Assembly (NCBI GenBank): GCA_942493275.1 | Contig: OW818687.1 | Location: 1,054,001-1,118,000 of the forward strand | Reading direction: 5' to 3' | DNA: 64,000 bases | DNA from: G942493275 sp942493275 | Lineage (GTDB): Bacteria > Actinomycetota > Coriobacteriia > Anaerosomatales > PHET01 | Shown: positions 62,131-64,000 of the stretch, piece after piece | How positions within the stretch are numbered: the stretch's first letter is position 1 | Layout of the letters: each line of letters starts with the position of its first letter | The notes under the pieces: model-generated | What the model was told of the DNA's origin: nothing | Seen by the model: the letters and a program-made list of their open reading frames with translations, nothing else | Databases searched by the model: none | Made by a program: the position numbers and the translations under genes

Positions 62131-64000
62131 CTACCTGCCGAGCAGCTCCCCCACCCTTCGCTTGGCCGTCCTTCTGACGCCGATCACGTAGGCCACCAGA
62201 GAGGCACCGGTCAGCCCGAGATAGAGCGCCAGCGACAACCGCACGACTCCCCTACCGTGGTTGGGGCCGAACACGATCGCGAGCGCGGTAACGATGCCGA
62301 TGGCGCCGCCGGCGTACAGCAGCCAGCGGGGCCTGGCGGTGTCGTGAACATTTCGTGCAAGGTACAGGTCGGCCGCTCCGCGCGCCATCGCGTAGACCGC
62401 CACTGCGGCCCCAAAGTAGCGGCGTGCGGTATCGGGATCGGCGAACAGGAGCGATGCGATCGCGAGCCCGGCGACTCCCATGAGCAGCGTGGGGAGCGCT
62501 GTTGTGACGAAGCTGAAACGCGTCCCGGCGGTGTTGCGCTTCATCCCGATGGCGCCCACGATCGCGCTCACCGAGGCAATCGCTATCCATGCCGCGAATC
62601 CGAGAGTCAGCAGATCGGTCGGAACCGGGTGGAGGCCGACGACGACGGCCGCCGCTGCAAGGTTCAGCACGCCGGCCCGCAGGAGCGAGCTCTCCGCACT
62701 GCCGGTGATTCGCCGCACGAGATCGTCTCGGCTGCTCGCGGGCGCCGGTTGCGCGTTCTCCGCCAGCACGATCGCCCGGTCATCATCCGGCAGGATTCCG
62801 CGCACTGCGGCCGAGGGACTCACGTAGGGCAGTCCGCGCTCTCCTGGTACCACCGACGCCTCGAATCCGTCCCGGCCCCGGCAGTACTCGGCCAGATACC
62901 TGGTGGGCGTCAGCGCATCCTCGGCAGGACTGACGAAGCGCACGGGTGCGGGCACCTGCCCGAGCAACTGCTCGGCGTCCACCGCCAGCACGGCGTTTTC
63001 CACCGAGCGCATCAGCGGCACCAGGCGCGCTTCGATCTGCTCGGAACGCGCCGATCCCGTGCGCTCGGCGTCAGCGAGCCGCAAGGCCATCTCGCGCAGC
63101 GCCAGGGTTCGCGCGGCACGCTCGTCGGTCGCCATCGCGTCAAGTGATACGCCGGGCTCGAGCAGCCCTGCCGAGAACGCGACCACCCCGGCGCTGCGCT
63201 CCGGCACCGTCGCCGCGCACCCGAGCGCGATCGTCGCGCCGAGCCCCTCTCCCACGAACGTCACCCGGCGGTGCGGACCCCACAGAGCCGTCACGGTACC
63301 AAGCACCGCCGCGACGTGATCAGCGAGGGTGTAGTGCATGCTGAGCGGCGCCGGAGAGTCCCCGAAGCCGAGCAGATCGATCACAGCCACGTCGCGGCAG
63401 CGAGCCACGATCTCGGCGGCGGGAATCCACGCCGTACTCGGGTTGCGCGTGCCGTGAAGCATGACCAGCGGCTCTCCGCTGCCGCCGCGCCACGCGACAT
63501 TCAGCTCCCGGACTTCGTCGCGCACGATCTCCTCGGCCACGCGCTCCGGCATGTTCCACAACACCATGTGGTCCGCAGCAAGTCCTCCGATACGCCGGAT
63601 CTCCATGTCAGGCTTGAGCCGCTTGAGCGAGGGCGCCTGGTCGAGCTTCACGATGGCATCGTGAACCCCGATCGCGTGTACCACCGGCATGGTCAGCTTT
63701 GGCAGATCGTCCACCCACGTCGCCTTGTTCACGGTGTTTTCGAGGTTCCTGCTCATGACTTCCCAGTGCGTCGGGATGTCCTCGGAGTGAAACGCCTCCT
63801 CGAGCGGCTTCTCGATCGCACCGCTCGCGAGCTTGTAGAGGAAGCTGTCTCGCTGCTTCGAGGTGGCGAGTGCGTTCCACATCTTCTGCGAACCCACGTC
63901 CCAGAAGTACTTGAGCCCGCTGGCCCTGAGCTCGGACGCCGGAAGGTAGAACGGGGCGTCGAGCAAGAAGAGCCGGCGCAGCCTGTGCGGATATGTGGAG
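62131..64000 (-). CDS. Tandem alpha/beta-hydrolase fused to an HdeD-like membrane domain, 5'-truncated
   Basis: The frame is open to the right edge of the window (in-frame PHRLRRLFLLDAPFYLP), so the start is outside. At least 622 residues are visible. First comes the C-terminal half of an alpha/beta hydrolase, with its acid in VHDAIV and its His in AADHMVLW. A second complete hydrolase follows, with VMLHGTRNPSTAW, but its nucleophile elbow reads VGEGLGA with Gly for Ser, and the His region reads GERGLPYVSP, so it appears catalytically dead. The last 200 residues hold six spans of HdeD/DUF308 type. The combination in one chain is unusual. Confidence 0.82.
   Translation of the reverse strand, partial: STYPHRLRRLFLLDAPFYLPASELRASGLKYFWDVGSQKMWNALATSKQRDSFLYKLASGAIEKPLEEAFHSEDIPTHWEVMSRNLENTVNKATWVDDLPKLTMPVVHAIGVHDAIVKLDQAPSLKRLKPDMEIRRIGGLAADHMVLWNMPERVAEEIVRDEVRELNVAWRGGSGEPLVMLHGTRNPSTAWIPAAEIVARCRDVAVIDLLGFGDSPAPLSMHYTLADHVAAVLGTVTALWGPHRRVTFVGEGLGATIALGCAATVPERSAGVVAFSAGLLEPGVSLDAMATDERAARTLALREMALRLADAERTGSARSEQIEARLVPLMRSVENAVLAVDAEQLLGQVPAPVRFVSPAEDALTPTRYLAEYCRGRDGFEASVVPGERGLPYVSPSAAVRGILPDDDRAIVLAENAQPAPASSRDDLVRRITGSAESSLLRAGVLNLAAAAVVVGLHPVPTDLLTLGFAAWIAIASVSAIVGAIGMKRNTAGTRFSFVTTALPTLLMGVAGLAIASLLFADPDTARRYFGAAVAVYAMARGAADLYLARNVHDTARPRWLLYAGGAIGIVTALAIVFGPNHGRGVVRLSLALYLGLTGASLVAYVIGVRRTAKRRVGELLGR

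Overview
The window is 64 kb of high-GC, gene-dense bacterial chromosome. Short operons run on both strands, with many GTG and TTG starts and many 4-base stop/start overlaps. Gene content suggests an Actinomycetota bacterium, perhaps a deep-branching anaerobic line such as Coriobacteriia: a UPF0182 giant membrane protein, a holin-superfamily-III-like protein, an NRAMP-type magnesium-like transporter, HD-GYP signalling proteins, a T-box leader and a probable selenoprotein. That placement is inference, because no rRNA or universal marker gene lies in the window.

Layout. 1-4.6 kb: a truncated MgtE-like gene, an SLC11/NRAMP-related transporter, 5-formyl-THF cyclo-ligase, and a convergent polysaccharide deacetylase. 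4.2-11.1 kb (minus): YbaK, GNAT, PRC-barrel and YtxH proteins; then a T-box-controlled aminotransferase-ddl operon; a holin-like/small membrane/CphA-N-like operon; and an RlpA-like secreted protein. 11.5-17.9 kb (minus): UPF0182, then a HEAT/HD-GYP gene pair. 18-23.5 kb: Maf, a methyltransferase, an amidohydrolase, PspC and LiaF-like envelope-stress proteins, and a CNNM/HlyC transporter. 23.6-26.9 kb (plus): a second, paralogous HEAT/HD-GYP pair. 27-31.7 kb: small proteins, a ferredoxin-reductase-like flavoprotein divergent from a molybdopterin lipoprotein, hemolysin III, tautomerase, acylphosphatase and an EamA exporter. 31.7-35.9 kb: an ABC-2 exporter whose ATPase carries a one-base frameshift in Walker A, plus a glutamine amidotransferase. 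36-39 kb: a MazEF module and a run of small stress-type proteins. 39.2 kb: tRNA-Ala(UGC). 39.5-41.5 kb: amt-glnK. 42-42.7 kb: a rhodanese-thioredoxin fusion with an in-frame TGA at the first active-site cysteine. 42.9-51.7 kb: one 2,936-codon cyclic beta-1,2-glucan synthetase. 51.7-54.5 kb: an SDR, a DUF4160 / DUF2442-XRE module and a Phd-RelE module. 54.6-58.8 kb: a three-gene cyclopropane-fatty-acid-type operon and a lipase. 58.9-64 kb: HdeD, an AI-2E family permease, DUF1269, TetR, and a truncated tandem alpha/beta-hydrolase fused to an HdeD-like membrane domain.

How the genes may work together. Several groups concern the envelope: Ddl with its T-box aminotransferase, RlpA, polysaccharide deacetylase, cyclic glucan synthetase, LiaF/PspC and CFA modification. 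The two HEAT/HD-GYP pairs share an N-terminal module containing LYPP and look like one duplicated signalling cassette. The clearest unusual item is the predicted selenocysteine protein at 41987-42688. Its promoter carries a CsoR/CstR-type palindrome, which would fit persulfide sensing and reduction.
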